Source: Ochotona curzoniae (Eukaryota > Chordata > Mammalia > Lagomorpha > Ochotonidae). From it: DNA of 64,000 nucleotides. The translations under genes and the position numbers were made by a program. Positions within the stretch are counted from its first letter, which is position 1. The number at the start of each line of letters is the position of its first letter. The notes below the pieces were generated by a model. That model ran no database searches. It had not been told where the DNA came from and was given only the letters and a program-made list of their open reading frames with translations. This document shows positions 21,200 to 33,187 of the stretch, piece after piece. The stretch spans positions 12,708,001-12,772,000 of the forward strand of contig NW_024464918.1 of the NCBI RefSeq assembly GCF_017591425.1. The letters run 5' to 3'.

Positions 21200-21840
21200 G
21201 GCCAGCATTATGGTGTGATGGCTAAAACTACTGCCTGTGACACCAGCATCATATATGGGCACCAGTTCAAATCCTATCTGCTCAATTAAAAAAAAAAAGA
21301 TTTATTAACTTATATTGTATATTGGAAAGATTTACAGAGAGAAGAAACAGAAAAATCTTCCACCTGCTGGTTCACTCCCCAAATGGCTACAATGGCCAGA
21401 GCGGAGCCGATCCAAAGCCGGGAGCCAGGAATTTTTACCTGGTCTCCCACACAGGTGTAGGGTCCCAAGGCTTTGAGCCGTCCTCCACTGCTTTCCCAGG
21501 CCACAAGCAGGGAGCTGGATGGGACATGGAGCAGCTGGAACACAGACTGCTGCCCAATCTCAGCACTTTGCAAGGGGAGAATTAACTAATTGCACCTGGC
21601 CCCTGGTTGCTGATCCAACTCCCTGTTAACGCACCTGAGAAAAATCACTAGAGAATGGCCCAGGTGCTTCCAGGAGACCCGGAAGAAGTTCCTGGGTCCT
21701 GGCTTCCAGCTTCCGTCTGGCCCAGCCCTGGTGGTTGCAGCCATTTGAGGAATGAACTAGCAGATGGAAGCTCATTTTCTCTCTCTCTCTTTTCCTTCGT
21801 CTTTCTATAGCTCTTTCAAATGAAAGAAATCATACCCAGA
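21200..21840 (+). mobile_element. Older C-SINE split by a later SINE
   Basis: 5' part at 21200-21283 (AGGCCAGCATTATGGTGTGA) and 3' part at 21602-21840 (TGATCCAACTCCCTGTTAAC to CTCTTTCAAATGAAAG). The two parts join into one element once the minus-strand insert is removed. Confidence 0.8.
21284..21601 (-). mobile_element. C-SINE inserted into an older C-SINE
   Basis: Starts with A-rich AAGATTTATTAACTTATATT, ends AATTGCACCTGGCCCC. It lies inside the older plus-strand element. Confidence 0.85.
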
Positions 21841-21849
21841 AAGACGGTG

Positions 21850-23960
21850 GGGGTGTGATTTTCATTTTTTTTTTGCTAAAATACCTGCTCACTCAGGTGT
21901 CACTTTTCATTATTTTTCTTTGCTGAATGTGGCTAGCCTGCTTCTCACTGCTCTTCGTCTCATGGCTGAATACTTTTGTTACATGAAGACAAGACCCCTG
22001 CCTGAGCAACCGAACCAGACAACGTAACCAGTGTCCAGTGTGGGGCATGAAGAGGCGCTGTGGTAAGTTCTGAGCATACTCGTTCTGAGGACTGCTCCAG
22101 GCAGCTTTCCTTTGGCTTTGTCTAGCGGCAACCAGTCTATTTGTATGTTGTATGATATCAGACACTTGCCCACTTTCTAGCAACCTTTTTGCTACGTTTG
22201 TCTTTGAAGTCTTGAAGTAGGGGAAATGCCAACTCTGTCTGGCAACCATGGCCCAGTGCCTAGCCTCTGCCAGCCTTCTCTGCTGAAGGGTGCCCCCACG
22301 TCTCATTCCCCGTACCTCCCTGGCAGCCATTTTGCTGCCGTGGTTCATGTTAAGTAGCTGTTTGTAACCATGACCAGACCCTTGTGGGGCTATGGGCTGC
22401 AACTCCCTCCTTAGGTTTGTTAGACTAGCAAGAGCAGAACTCCTGGCGCTCCTCAGCCAAAGGGGTCTCCCTGTCCTGCTTGCTAAGTTATGGGAGTTTC
22501 TTTGCTATTTAAAATCCTTTGTTGGGGCCAACAAAGGTCTTGCCAAGCTTAAACCCAGGGCTCTCCACTCACCCCTGCCTTCCACGGTTCTCTAAAACTG
22601 TTGTACTTTCTAAAATGTTGCCAGTCGCTGAGTGATTGTGAACATCTATTTTAATTATTTTTGTTATCCAGTTGCACTTTGCTGAAAATATTTGTGATTG
22701 TCTTTATGGAGGTACATCCATCAGCAAGATGTACTTCTGTACTTACATGTTTGTCTTCTAGGCTTAATGTTGATGTTATGTGCTAATGGTTTTAATCAAG
22801 ATTTTTCTGTGCTGTTGTAACTGACTTCATAATGAGAATTTTGTGCGTTTTGGGGAAGGTTTTTCTGTTGCTGTTAGTGAGACTTGATTATTTGAGAGAA
22901 TTGAATCTTGGAGTTAACAATATCCACCTGTTTCAAATGAGTGAATAATTACCTTAATTCTATCTGACCCATAGCTTTGTTTAAAGTACTCAGGTTAAAT
23001 GGACAGTATCAGCCCATTTTTATTTGGACCTTAAATGTTTGGAACACTCACAATGCTTTAGATTTAGAATTTTTGATAACTCTGAGATGCTCAACTTGGT
23101 GAACTAATAGTTGTTTGAGTTAACTTGGGGAAAATGCACTGAGGATTATAAAATGATGGCAAATTTATGTTGTGCTTCTATAAAAGTCCAATGGTTTATG
23201 CGCCGGGGTCGCCGTTAAGAGGATGCACTCTTGGAGTTGATGCCACGTCCCATAGCATCTTACCAGATGTAGTTTGTCCTGTGTGTTGTGTTGATGGCGG
23301 CTTGGTGATGGGCGTGCGTGTTCTTGCCTTCATTTCCAGTATCTGACCAAGGCCCAGTTGGCACTGGGACAGGAATTTGGCTGGTCTTACCCTTCGCACT
23401 TCTATCCTTGCTTGCAACCCTCCTCATCCCTTTCAGGTGCCCCAAAGTCTTGGCACTTAGTGTTGAAACCCAACATCTGCAGCCATGAGCAGAGCAGCCA
23501 CATTTCAGGTGGGGAGTTACCCACCACGTGCATGAATACGTGTTGTTCCCTCCATTGGCCACAGCTGGATGGAATAAGGAGAAACTCGTGAAAAAGAATT
23601 TTGTTTCAACTAAGGCTTGCAGGTTGGATTCCTTGTCTTTAAAGGGAGACTGTCAAGCTCAGTCAAGCTAGCATTGAATGGTTGGGCATTGTCAGGTCAA
23701 AAAATGGATCAAGGGGATGTCCAGCCAGAAGAGAGAATAAATAACATAAGCAGAGACCATTCCCACTAGGGTGATGGGCTCCTGGCTCTAGAGACATCAC
23801 AAATAAACTCGCTTTCACTTTTGTATCCTCTCTGAATTTTCTCTTTATTTCTGTACTGAGCAAAGTCAACCACGTAATGCTCTCCTGTCGCAGTAGTTAA
23901 TGGTTTATGCTCTGGAGCCAGACTTTCTGGCTAAGAAGCCTGTTTTAGGCTTCTCTTTGG
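21850..23960. other. SINE-free block, possible endogenous retrovirus or LTR remnant
   Basis: About 2 kb without any SINE. It contains TATTTAAAATCC near 22507, TATAAAAG at 23179-23186 followed by GCGCCGGGGTCGCCG, and AATAAA at 23802-23807 followed by CTCGCTTTCACTTTT, the last two resembling LTR promoter and polyadenylation regions. The 169-codon minus-strand frame at 21893-22402 matches no protein family I know. No terminal repeats or primer-binding site identified. Confidence 0.3.
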
Positions 23961-23973
23961 TTTAAATTAACAG

Positions 23974-24188
23974 TCATTATTATTATTTGAGAGGCCGAGA
24001 GAAAGGAACCTAGAACTCCAACTGGGTCTGTCATGAGGCTGCTAAAGACACAAGAAATTGAACCATCATCTGCTGCTTTCCAGTGTGTGTGTTATGTAGG
24101 AATGCTAGCTCAGAGGTGGAATGTCTGGGACTCGGTTCCAGGCACTCCAAGTGACAGCTTGATTGCTAAGCCAAATGCTTTCCCCGAC
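23974..24188 (-). mobile_element. Older C-SINE, diverged
   Basis: ATTTGAGAGGCCGAGAGAAA, CTGCTGCTTTCCAGTGTGTG, and an end near TGATTGCTAAGCCAAATGC. Confidence 0.55.
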
Positions 24189-24204
24189 CAATTGTCAGGT
24201 TTTC

Positions 24205-24832
24205 TTTTTTTAAGATGCATTTTATTTATTTGAAAGACAAGGTTCTGCTTGTGCACTCCCTAAACAGTCATGTCAGCCAGAGCCGGGCTAGGCTGGAGCC
24301 AGAAACCAGGAGTCTCGCACAAGGGTGTAGGGACACAAGCATGTGAGCCTTCTTCTGCTTGATTGGCTGTATTAGTAGGGAGCACCTGGGGGCCCAGGCG
24401 TGGTAGCGTAGCAGCTAAAGTCCTCACCTTGTATGTGCCGGATCCCATTTGGGTGCTGGTTCTAATCCCGGCAGCCCCACTTCCCATCCAGCTCCCTGCT
24501 TGTGGCCTGGGAAAGCAGTCGAAGATGGCCCAAAGCCTTGGGACCCTGCACCTGTGTGGGAGACTCAGTAGAAGTTCCTGGCTCCTGGCTTCGAGTCAGT
24601 TCAACTCTGGCCTTTGTGGCCATTTGAGGAGCGAATCATTGGACGGAAGAGCTTTCTCTCTGTCTCTCTTCCTCTCTATGTATCTGACTTTGCAAAATAA
24701 ATATTTAAATAAATAAAATAAAACACAAACAGCAACAACAAAAAACAAATGGAGCACTTGGGATTTGAACTGACACCATCTGAAATGCCAGGGATACAGG
24801 CGATTACTTGCTATGCCACAGTGCTGACCCCA
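24205..24832 (-). mobile_element. Older C-SINE split by a later SINE
   Basis: Tail half at 24205-24378 (TTTTTTTAAGATGCATTTTA onward), head half at 24763-24832 (ATTTGAACTGACACC to CACAGTGCTGACCCC). Confidence 0.8.
24391..24745 (+). mobile_element. C-SINE nested in an older C-SINE, clean duplication
   Basis: Head GGCCCAGGCGTGGTAGCGTA; tail ends ATAAAATAAAACACAAAC and an A/C-rich run. GGAGCACCTGGG (24379-24390) and GGAGCACTTGGG (24751-24762) are the duplicated target. Confidence 0.93.
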
Positions 24833-24837
24833 GCCTT

Positions 24838-25046
24838 CTCTTTTTTGCTGAAGTAGTTTAAGGCCCATAGGAAAATTGAGCAGGAAGCACAAAAAATTCC
24901 CACTCTACCTCCCCGAAGCTCCTCCATTATTTACATCACCCCCCACACACACCATCAATAAACCTATATTAACACATCATTATCGCCCCGAGCCCATTAT
25001 TAATTTATGTCAGGTTACTCTTGGTGTTGAATGTTCCATGACTCTT
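24838..25046. mobile_element. Ancient L1 fragment
   Basis: AAATTCCCACTCTACCTCCC, AACACATCATTATCGCCCCG and TCAGGTTACTCTTGGTGTTG are landmark segments of old L1 3' regions, probably plus orientation. Confidence 0.6.
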
Positions 25047-25211
25047 GATGTGTGTGTAGGGTCCCAAGGGCTTGAGCCATCCTCGGCTTATGGCCTGGAA
25101 AAGTAGCAAAGAGCTGGATCGGAAGTGGAGCAGCTGGGACATGAACTGGTGTCTGTAAGGGATGCCGATGCCACAGGGAGGAGGTGTAGTCTAATGCACC
25201 GCCGTGCAGAC
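25047..25211 (-). mobile_element. C-SINE head half
   Basis: GTAGGGTCCCAAGGGCTTGA to AATGCACCGCCGTGC. The tail half is missing. Confidence 0.65.
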
Positions 25212-25397
25212 TCCCCCCACACGTATTTTTTTGAAGTCACATCACACATAGGCACTGGACGGACATGTGAGAGATGATGTATCTGTGTTCTTCAACGGGG
25301 CACATAGGATATGTTTTCCTGTGTGGTAGGTGTTCATCACTGTGCATGTCTACATATGGAAGTTATTACATGGTCATATGTATGTGCACATATGCAG

Positions 25398-25500
25398 TTA
25401 GTTGGGTCAAAAGTCGAACAGCCAGGACTTGAGCTGGGCCCCGTATGGAGATGCCTGCATCAAAGATGGCAGCTTTATCTGCCACGCGACAGTGCCAGCT
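25398..25500 (-). mobile_element. C-SINE head fragment
   Basis: CAGCCAGGACTTGAGCTGGG and GCCACGCGACAGTGCCAGC match the inverted head of an older element. Confidence 0.5.
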
Positions 25501-25825
25501 GTCTTAAATCCACAGAACTTTGATTTCCCATGATTCTGTGGGTCAGAAATTTGGACAGAGCATGGCCGGATGGTCAGCAGCTCCACGGGAGGTTCTGTGC
25601 AGCCTCTCGTTGGGCTGTGTGCAGCTGGGCTGAGCTGGTGGCTGAGCTGGCTTTGCTCACGTGTCAAGTTAATGCTCTCTGGTGGCGACTGTCCAGGCAG
25701 TCTGGCTTGGGCTGCTGCGCAGGATGGCAGTCTCAGGAGGACACTTTGCTTCCAAGAAGGAGAAAGGGAAAGCTGCCCATTCTGTTAAAGCCTGCATTTA
25801 GAAACCTCAGAGTGTTATTTCTCCC
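25501..25825. repeat. Old interspersed repeat, family unassigned
   Basis: TTCCCATGATTCTGTGGGTC AG followed by repeated GGCTGAGCTGG units resembles a common ancient mammalian LTR/DNA repeat, but I cannot name it. Confidence 0.3.
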
Positions 25826-25828
25826 ACA

Positions 25829-26160
25829 GTTTTTTTTTTTTTAAGATTTATTTACTTTTATTGCAAAGTCAGACATACAGAGAGGAGGAGAGACAGAGAG
25901 GAAGATCTTCAGTCTGCTTATTCACTCCCCAGGTGGCCTCAACGGCTGGAGCTGAGCCAATCCAAAGCCAGGAGATTCTTCCAGGTCTCCCACGCAGGTG
26001 CAGGGTCCCAAGGCTTTGGGCCATCCTCAATTGCTTTCCCAGGACACAAGCAGGGAGCTAAATGGGAAGTGGGGCTGCCAGGATATGAACCGGTGCCCGT
26101 GTGGGATCCCACCGCTTGCAAGGCGAAGACTTTAACTGCTAGGCTACCGCACCAGGCCCT
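25829..26160 (-). mobile_element. C-SINE, full length, with duplication
   Basis: Poly(T) start, inverted head CTACCGCACCAGGCCC. TCTCCCACAG on the left and TCTCCCGCAG on the right form a target-site duplication. Confidence 0.92.
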
Positions 26161-26164
26161 CTCC

Positions 26165-28018
26165 CGCAGATATTTAAAAGGCAAGCAATACAGTGTAGTT
26201 GTTGAGTGGGGCAGCACATAATTTACATGAGAAGAAAGGAGCCAGAGGCAGTCAGCTTGGTTAACCGTGCAGCACAGTAGGAGTTTGCCCCAAACTCAGG
26301 GTGAATGTATACATGTGCAGGTGCCTATGGGCATGTATTGTTGGCCATGTGTGTGCATGAGAATGCATGTGCCAGTTTACATTTGCAGGCTGTCTTTGTG
26401 CTGGTGGGGGGATGTATCCATCTAAGCCCATGCGTGGATGTGCACCTGTGCACAGGTGGGACCAGGTTAGGATTAGTTGGGAGCTTCAGTAGAGGAACAG
26501 GAAGATGCACTCCTACTTAGCTGGAAGTTAATGGAGTTTCATGGTAGGGAAACCTGCCTACTCACAATCTAATCACTAATAGCAGATCCTGATTAGGGAA
26601 ATATCTAATCACTGCCGGGATCTTGACCTGGACTGGGAGGCCTTGCATCCCCCACCATGCAGAAGATTCAGTCCTTATCAGTGACCTCAGCAAGAGCACA
26701 GCGATAACAGTAAAGTTAACAGTAAAACGAGGGCGCCTTTTTTTTTTAATACCCTGAAGAACTTCGAGACTTGGGGTTTTCTACTTGGTCCACCATTGGC
26801 TGCCAGATAACCCATAGGAAAGCTGAGCTGTTACAGCTGGCCACCTGCCAGGGCCTTCCCTGGTCTGTGACCCTGGGGACAAGCCTTCTCTGCAGGAGAC
26901 CAAGGCCACCAGCAGATTGGCCCTGAACACTCAGCTTCTCTTTCATTTCCCACACGTGTGTTTGTGTGTCCTGATAAAGCACAGCACTTGCAATGGTGGG
27001 GCATAGCAGGCGAGGCAATGACAAGGACCCAGCACTCCGTGGGCATTGCTGACTGCTGGGCATCCTCTGAGGGCTTTCCCCTGGTCTTCACAGCCGGCTT
27101 TGATGCCAGACCTGCGTGGGTCTGTCACAGATGAGGAATCGGCTCTGGGAGGGAAGGCGCCTCTCCCACTGTGATGGCACCAGAAGGAGTTCAGTGAACA
27201 ATAGGCCATAAGCTCGGGTCCCCATGGGGGTGAGAAAAGAAGAGGTCCCTCCACACAAGATGCTTGTGGACAAGATGCTTGTTTGTGTCTAGAAGATGCT
27301 TTGAGCCAGACCGAAGTGCTGTCCCATCCTTCTGCCTTTGTTGTCTCGGGCGACTGGAAAGATGAGGTTACCCGTCCATCCTTCTGATGACTGCTTTGTT
27401 TTATCCTGAGCAAACTAGACAGGGTTGCAAAGCCTGCTCTCTGATGAGTTTTGTCTCTGCCCTCTGACTGTTAGCTATCATGGGAATTGTGCTTCAAAGA
27501 CTCCCACTAAACTCGGGTAGGAGGTATCCCTAAACTCCTAAATCTGCGTGTGACGTGCATGAAATTTGTTCACTTTGTACAAATACAATAAGCTCTATAA
27601 AAAGATCCTACAAAAACTGGATTCCCAGGTCTTTCCCTCTTGAAGGCCCCCTTCCTGACTACTGCGATAGGGCTTTCTGACTTAAACAAGCCTTGCTTTA
27701 CTCACTGGCTTGTCCACGTGGACATTGTTCCTTTGTGGAGACAAGGGCCTACTTGGCTTTCTTCCTTGAGTTGTTTCTCTGTAACAATGCCACATAATGC
27801 AGGTGATTCCACAGCGCGCTGCCCCGTCCCTGTCAACAGACAGGATGGAGACATAGGAGGTGTGGGAGCACTCGGAGGGACGTCAGCTGCCTGCCTTCCA
27901 AGACATCCCCTGCCAGTGGAGGCTCAGGACCACAGGAGGCCTGGCCGTGTCACTGCCCATCAGATGCTTGTTCAACACGGACTAAAGCAAGGGATGGAGG
28001 AGCGTTGTGATGGGGAGG
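26165..28018. other. Non-coding sequence, mostly unassigned
   Basis: Includes alternating GTG/ATG-rich sequence at 26300-26470. TATAAAAA occurs at 27596-27603 and could belong to an old LTR promoter, but no LTR ends are visible. The 127- and 156-codon frames look random. Confidence 0.3.
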
Positions 28019-28020
28019 GT

Positions 28021-28320
28021 TAAGCCACCGCTTGGGACGCCTGCACGCCTTATCACAGTAACAGTTCAAGTCCCAGTTGTCTGCTTTCAGTCGAGCTTCC
28101 TGCTAATGCGTCCTAGAAGCAGTAGCTGATGGTCCAAGCACCTGTCCTGCCACTAACATAGGTGGCTCTGCTGGAGTTCTAGGCTCCTGGCTTTGGCCTG
28201 GCCCCACTTGGGTTATTGCAGGCATTAGGGAATAAATTAGTAGTAGGTCGATCTCCCTCCCTCCCTCTTAGTCTCACTCTCTGTTCTGCCATTCAAGTAG
28301 ATTTTTTTTTAATGCATAAA
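28021..28320 (+). mobile_element. Older C-SINE
   Basis: Head TAAGCCACCGCTTGGGACG, body GAAGCAGTAGCTGATGGTCC, tail CCATTCAAGTAG. Confidence 0.85.
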
Positions 28321-28434
28321 ATCTACTTTGGAGGAATGAAATGGAAAAAATTCAAAGTGTCCTCCTCAGAGAATGCTCCCTGACCCTGGAGGCCTGATCA
28401 GATCCTCATCAGTGCCGCTGTGTCACCTGTCCTG

Positions 28435-28765
28435 CATGGCTGTCACGGGCTGAGGAATGCCCCAAAGGTGTTGTGTTGGAAAGAGTGCAAGAGTGTTGCA
28501 TGATGGAGCCTGTGGGGTGTAGTGTGGTTGGCATGGGAGTGGGCTTCTACCGCTGCAGGAATGACAGTGGAGGAGTTCACGCCTCTTCTCTCTCATTCAC
28601 TCCCGGGGGGCTTTCACCAGTGTATGCTCCAAGGAGACAGACTCCGGACACAGCCTCCTGATCTTCCAGTCTCCCAAACATGAACCAAATACATTTCTAC
28701 TCATTGGAAATGACTCAGTCCCGGTCATTCTATCCCAGCAGTGCCAGTCAGACTAAGTTAATGAC
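28435..28765 (+). mobile_element. MaLR LTR (MST/MLT1-like)
   Basis: The 3' part reads ATGAACCAAATACATTTCTA, CTCATTGGAAATGACTCAGT and ends near CAGTCAGACTAAGTTA, the conserved end of MaLR LTRs. Confidence 0.8.
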
Positions 28766-28769
28766 GATG

Positions 28770-29270
28770 TGACTCCTCAGGATCCGTCCTCCCTGAACGT
28801 GGCAGGAGGTAGAGCTGCCTAACTCCCTATTTCTGTCTCATGCAAGATTGGGTGACTGACACAGGGAGAGTGAGGGAGTGAATGGATGAGCAAGCTCAGA
28901 GAAAATGCAGCATGGACTGGAAGTGGCTTCCTGGAGAAAGGAAGGAGAGAGGTGAGGAGGAGGGAAGAATTCTCAGCTGGATCTTCTCCATTTTGGTTTT
29001 TTATTTTTTTTTTTTTTGCCTCTGGTTATCATTTATATTTTATTAAAAATGTTTTACATGAATTTTCCAAGTAGGTTACAAATTCATATGTTTTAAGAGT
29101 AACAAAAATGACTACAGAGCTAGTCTCCCCTCCACCCCAGTCCTCTGCCACCCAGCTCCCAGTTTAAGTGTCCTGCAGCAACATAGAATGCATGTTCCAT
29201 TTATAAGTACATTTCCTCCTTTTGCATATTTTTCTTTAGTTAGTCTAGTTTAGTACTACAGAAATCCTTG
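28770..29270. other. Non-coding sequence, AT-rich right half
   Basis: A T14 run near 29005-29018 and AT-rich sequence to 29250 suggest an old LINE-derived fragment, not assignable by eye. Confidence 0.3.
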
Positions 29271-29274
29271 ATTT

Positions 29275-29570
29275 TTGCATTTTCATTTTACTTGAAAGAT
29301 AGAAACAAAGAAGATCAGAGAAACAGAGGTCTTCCATCCGCTGGTTCACTCTTCACATGCCTACAGCAAACAGGGCTGAGCCAGGCCAAGGCCAATGCCA
29401 GGAACCCCATCCGGGTCTCCTGGTGGGTGGCAGGGTCCCAGGTATCTGAAGCATCACCTGCTGCCTGTCGTGGTGTGCATTAGCGAGAAGCTGCCCAGGA
29501 AGCAGAAGAGTCAGGACTCAAACGAGATGCTCTAGTCTAGGAAGAGAGAGTCCCAGGCATCTGCACCTGA
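29275..29570 (-). mobile_element. Older C-SINE
   Basis: TTTTACTTGAAAGATAGAAA, CATCCGCTGGTTCACTCTTC and GGGTCTCCTGGTGGGTGGCA. Confidence 0.7.
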
Positions 29571-29661
29571 GGTCCTCTTTTCCTGCAAATGCTTAGCATT
29601 TTACTGTGGGACTCTTCCAGATTTGTATAACCAGTTATTTACTGAAGAGATACATAGGTTA

Positions 29662-29989
29662 TTTTTTTTAAGATTTGTTTTTATTGAAAAGACAGATACA
29701 CAGAGAGGAGGAGAGACAGAAAGGAAGATCCTCCATCCGATGGCTCACTCCCCAAGCGGCCGTAACAGCTGGAGCTGAGCCAATCCAAAGCCAGTGGCCA
29801 GAAGCCTCTTCCGGGTCTCCCATGTGGGTGCAGGGTCCCAAGGCTTTGGACCGTTCTTGACTGCTTTCCCAGATCACAGGCAGGGAGCTGGAAGGGAGGC
29901 AGGGCTGCCAGGATTAGATCCAATGCCCATATGGGATCCCAGTGTATTCAAAGCAAGGATTTTAGCTGCTAGGCTGTCATGCTGGGTCC
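29662..29989 (-). mobile_element. C-SINE
   Basis: TTTTTAAGATTTGTTTTTAT start, inverted head GGCTGTCATGCTGGGTCCC. Confidence 0.9.
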
Positions 29990-30095
29990 CATACCTAGAT
30001 TATGTTTTTTGTTAAGACAAATCTACAATGGAAGATGACCTTTTTTATCTTCACAGTTTTAAGATTATAATGGTAGAAATTCAATCTCATGAAGT

Positions 30096-30405
30096 GGGTC
30101 CAGCACAGTAGCCTAGTGGGTAAGTGCTTGTCCTGCATGCACTGGGATCCCATATGGGCACAGTTTAAATCCCAGCTGCTCCAGTTCCCATCCAGCTTCT
30201 TGCTTGTGGCCAGGGAAAGCAGTAGAGAATGGTCCAAAGCCTTGGGACCCTACACTCATGTGGGAGACCTGGAAGAAGCTCCTGGCTTCTGTTCAGCTTA
30301 GCTCTGGCCATTGGGGCCACTTGGGGAGTGAACCAGTTTTGTAGATCTAACTTTCCAATAATGATAAGTAAAACTTAAAACAAACGAACAAACAAACAAA
30401 CAAAG
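30096..30405 (+). mobile_element. C-SINE with (AAAC)n tail
   Basis: Head GTGGGTCCAGCACAGTAGCC. The tail at 30377-30404 has become a CAAA microsatellite. Confidence 0.88.
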
Positions 30406-30414
30406 AACCTCTCA

Positions 30415-30735
30415 GGCCTGGCGTGGTAGCCTGGTGGCTAACGTCCTTTCCTTGCATGTGGCAAGATCCTATATGGGCACCAGTTCTAATCTTGGCAGCT
30501 CCACTTCCCATCCAGCTCCCTGCTTGTGGCGTGGGAAAGCAGTGGAGGATGGCCCAAAGCCTTGGATTCCTGCACCCAGGGATGGGAGACCCAGAAGAAG
30601 CTGTGGGCTCCCAGCTTCAGATTAATGCAGCCCCGGCCGATGAGGTCACTTGAGGAGTAAATCTGCAGATGGAAGATCTTCCTGTCTCTCTTCCTCTCTG
30701 TATATCTGAGTTTCAAATAAGTAAATAAATCTTAC
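30415..30735 (+). mobile_element. C-SINE
   Basis: Head GGCCTGGCGTGGTAGCCTGG, B box AGTTCTAATCT, tail TTTCAAATAAGTAAATAAAT. Confidence 0.9.
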
Positions 30736-30764
30736 AGATATAATCTCATTCAGTAAGGAGCAGG

Positions 30765-31025
30765 ATCTGGTGTTGCTGCTGCAGTGTTGCTTGGGATTCC
30801 GGCATCTGCTGTCAGGGAACTCACTGCTCCAGCAGTCCTGCCTTACTTCCCAAGTCCGCCTTTCTGCTGAAGCCCACCCTGGGAGGACTTGACCTCTGCC
30901 ACTTGTGTGGAAGACCTGAAGGAGTGCATAGCTTCCAGCTCGGCTGCTGCAGGTGTTTGGGAAGTGAAGTAGCTGATGGGAGCTCTCACAAGTCTGTCTC
31001 TCCTATGCTCAAGTAAATGAACCTT
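30765..31025 (+). mobile_element. Older C-SINE, decayed
   Basis: TTGCTTGGGATTCCGGCATC, GTGGAAGACCTGAAGGAGTG and GTTTGGGAAGTGAAGTAGCT. Confidence 0.6.
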
Positions 31026-31404
31026 TGAAGTTGAATGGCCGTGTCTAGACTGTCTCGAGATCCTGGCAGAGTGTGCCTCGTGAGGGTTCTGCCAGTTCCT
31101 GTTTCCCCAGCAGTGCCTCAGGCCCCCTCCCATCCCTGGGCGAGGTCTGCAGGGAGATGTGGTGTGGCCAAGCCAAGGGAGGATCGCTCTCTTCCCACAG
31201 AAGCCCATGGTGGAGAATATAGACAAGAGGCCTAGGGACTGTCCTGTGGCATTGAAGGTGACAATAACCCATCCAAATGCAGACTCAAGGGTGGCATCTA
31301 CTGGTCCCCAAAGACTCCATCCACCACAGCAGGAAAAACCCGGGGCCTGAGAGGTCAAAGCTGAGGACTCTGGGCCCAGGCCTGTCACCTCTGCTCAACA
31401 GATG

Positions 31405-31615
31405 GCCCTAGGCAGGCCACTGTGCTAATGATCACAGCTGACCGCGAGCATAGAGCCGAGCACCTTCGCACATTATCTCCACAACTCTGAAGGCTGGGGC
31501 AGCCTGAGCCGGCAGAGGTTAGGGAACTCATCCAAGGTGATCTGGCTAGTCAGCAGCAAAATCAGGATCTGAAGTCAGGCTTCACACTGTGGCCTACTGT
31601 CTTTGAAATAAGACA
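31405..31615 (-). repeat. MIR
   Basis: GCAGAGGTTAGGGAACTCAT, CCAAGGTGATCTGGCTAGTC and ATCTGAAGTCAGGCTTCACA, the reverse core in order. Confidence 0.7.
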
Positions 31616-31619
31616 GCCA

Positions 31620-33187
31620 AACCTTACCTGCACCTGTTCCATCTCACAAAGTCACAGGCATGTGACGGTCGGTGGCATAATGAGGGCAGTAGGCTGGAGG
31701 CGGGGATGGCTGCGGAGCCTCCTTTGACGGGGAGATCAACTTCTTACAGTAAGATTGGTCCCTCCTGGGCATCCTCCCAAGAGGCTTCACGGCAGGTGGG
31801 GGTAGAGTGCAGGGAAACTCAGGTTAGGCTGTGAGCTCCTTGCTTAGCAGAAACCCCAGTAGGGGCTGGTCACAAGGTGGGAGCCATGAGGGTCTGCAGA
31901 TGGAGTTAAAGGAAAGGGCTGGAGGTAAGAAAGCAGAAGGAGATGCTGGCAGGAAGAGGGAAAGTGGGAGACAGAAACTAGATAGGGCAGCAAGGAGCCC
32001 CTGGCTGGAATGGAGCTGGCATGTCGTGCCCTGGAGCGCCCTCTGGCGGCTGACTCCTCACAGCCCGTCTGGGAGGGGCAGGGCCCTGGAGACAATAGGG
32101 TGTCCTTCCATTGCTTTCCTTGCAGATCTCCTCCTACCCCTGCAGATGTGACTCCCCGCAGGACAGCCAGTTTCAGAACCGGGAGACTCTCACAAAGAGA
32201 AGATCACAAAGGACACTGGAAGCCATGACAATTCTGAAAGGACCAACCAGTCCCCCTATCCTAGATGCCGCCCCACTCTGACTTGGGATGTCAGAGTCTT
32301 GCACTTGCTCCTCGTCCTTACCCCCACCTTTACTGTCCTCTGCTCCTTTGGGCTGGGCCAGCCTGTGCCTCTGAGCATGTGGAAGCCCCTCCCCCGCCCC
32401 CAACATAAGGTCTGTAAAGAGAAGGAGACTCTTGGATCATCTACCCATCTGTCCATTCATTCAAGCCTAAGCATGGCACTGAGGGTGCAGGAAAGACGGC
32501 CGTCCTGACCTGCAGGAGGTTAGACACCAGGGGAGGCAAGACATGCAACCAACACACAGGGTGCCTAGGGTGTCAGGAAAACATGCAGGCATGAAGGTGT
32601 GGGTGTTGGGGTGGAGGCTGTTCAGCCATAGGTGGGAGGGGAAGGTTTGTCTCACAAAGCAAATGACTGTCCAGGCTGCGAGCTGACCTGGGGTCGGAGA
32701 AGTTTCAAGCACAGTTTTAGCATGTACAAAAGCCAGGCTAGGGAGAGTGTGGCATTAGGCAGGGTTAGAAGCAAGGATTCTGTGTTTGGACTTGGCAGAG
32801 TGAACGAGGACTCGAGGGTCCAAAAGGGGCCTGGGGACCCATGAAAACTTGACAGCTGTGGCTAGGGATTTAGCTCTGCAGCTGAGGCTTGAGGGAGCCA
32901 GTGGCAGCCCAGTCAGCTGCAAAGGGGGTCTCTGGATTTACACGTTTAATGTGTAGTGAAAACATGATCAGAAAAGTCAGGGTGGGGAGCCTCAACAAGG
33001 AGGCAGCTCCATGACTCCAGAAACAAAGCCAGGGTGGGCACCAGATTGGGCGCCTTCTGCTTCCTGCTCCCTGCCCTTTGCAGCCAGGGTGGGGATTCCT
33101 AGCTGGAGCATCAGGCTCAGAGCTAAGAGGAGGAAGGAAAGCCCCCAGGGTCCTGAGGAGCTCCATCTGCCATCTCCCCCTCTCCCA
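31620..33187. other. SINE-free GC-richer sequence
   Basis: No SINE, exon or promoter signature recognised; part of the longest SINE-poor stretch upstream of FABP6. Confidence 0.4.

Noticed and set aside
21893..22402. 169-codon minus-strand frame as a gene or retrocopy
   Set aside because: No recognisable domain, no splice sites or tail. Kept only as part of the unresolved block.
30843..31388. 181-codon minus-strand frame
   Set aside because: It overlaps a decayed SINE and unique sequence with no protein family match.
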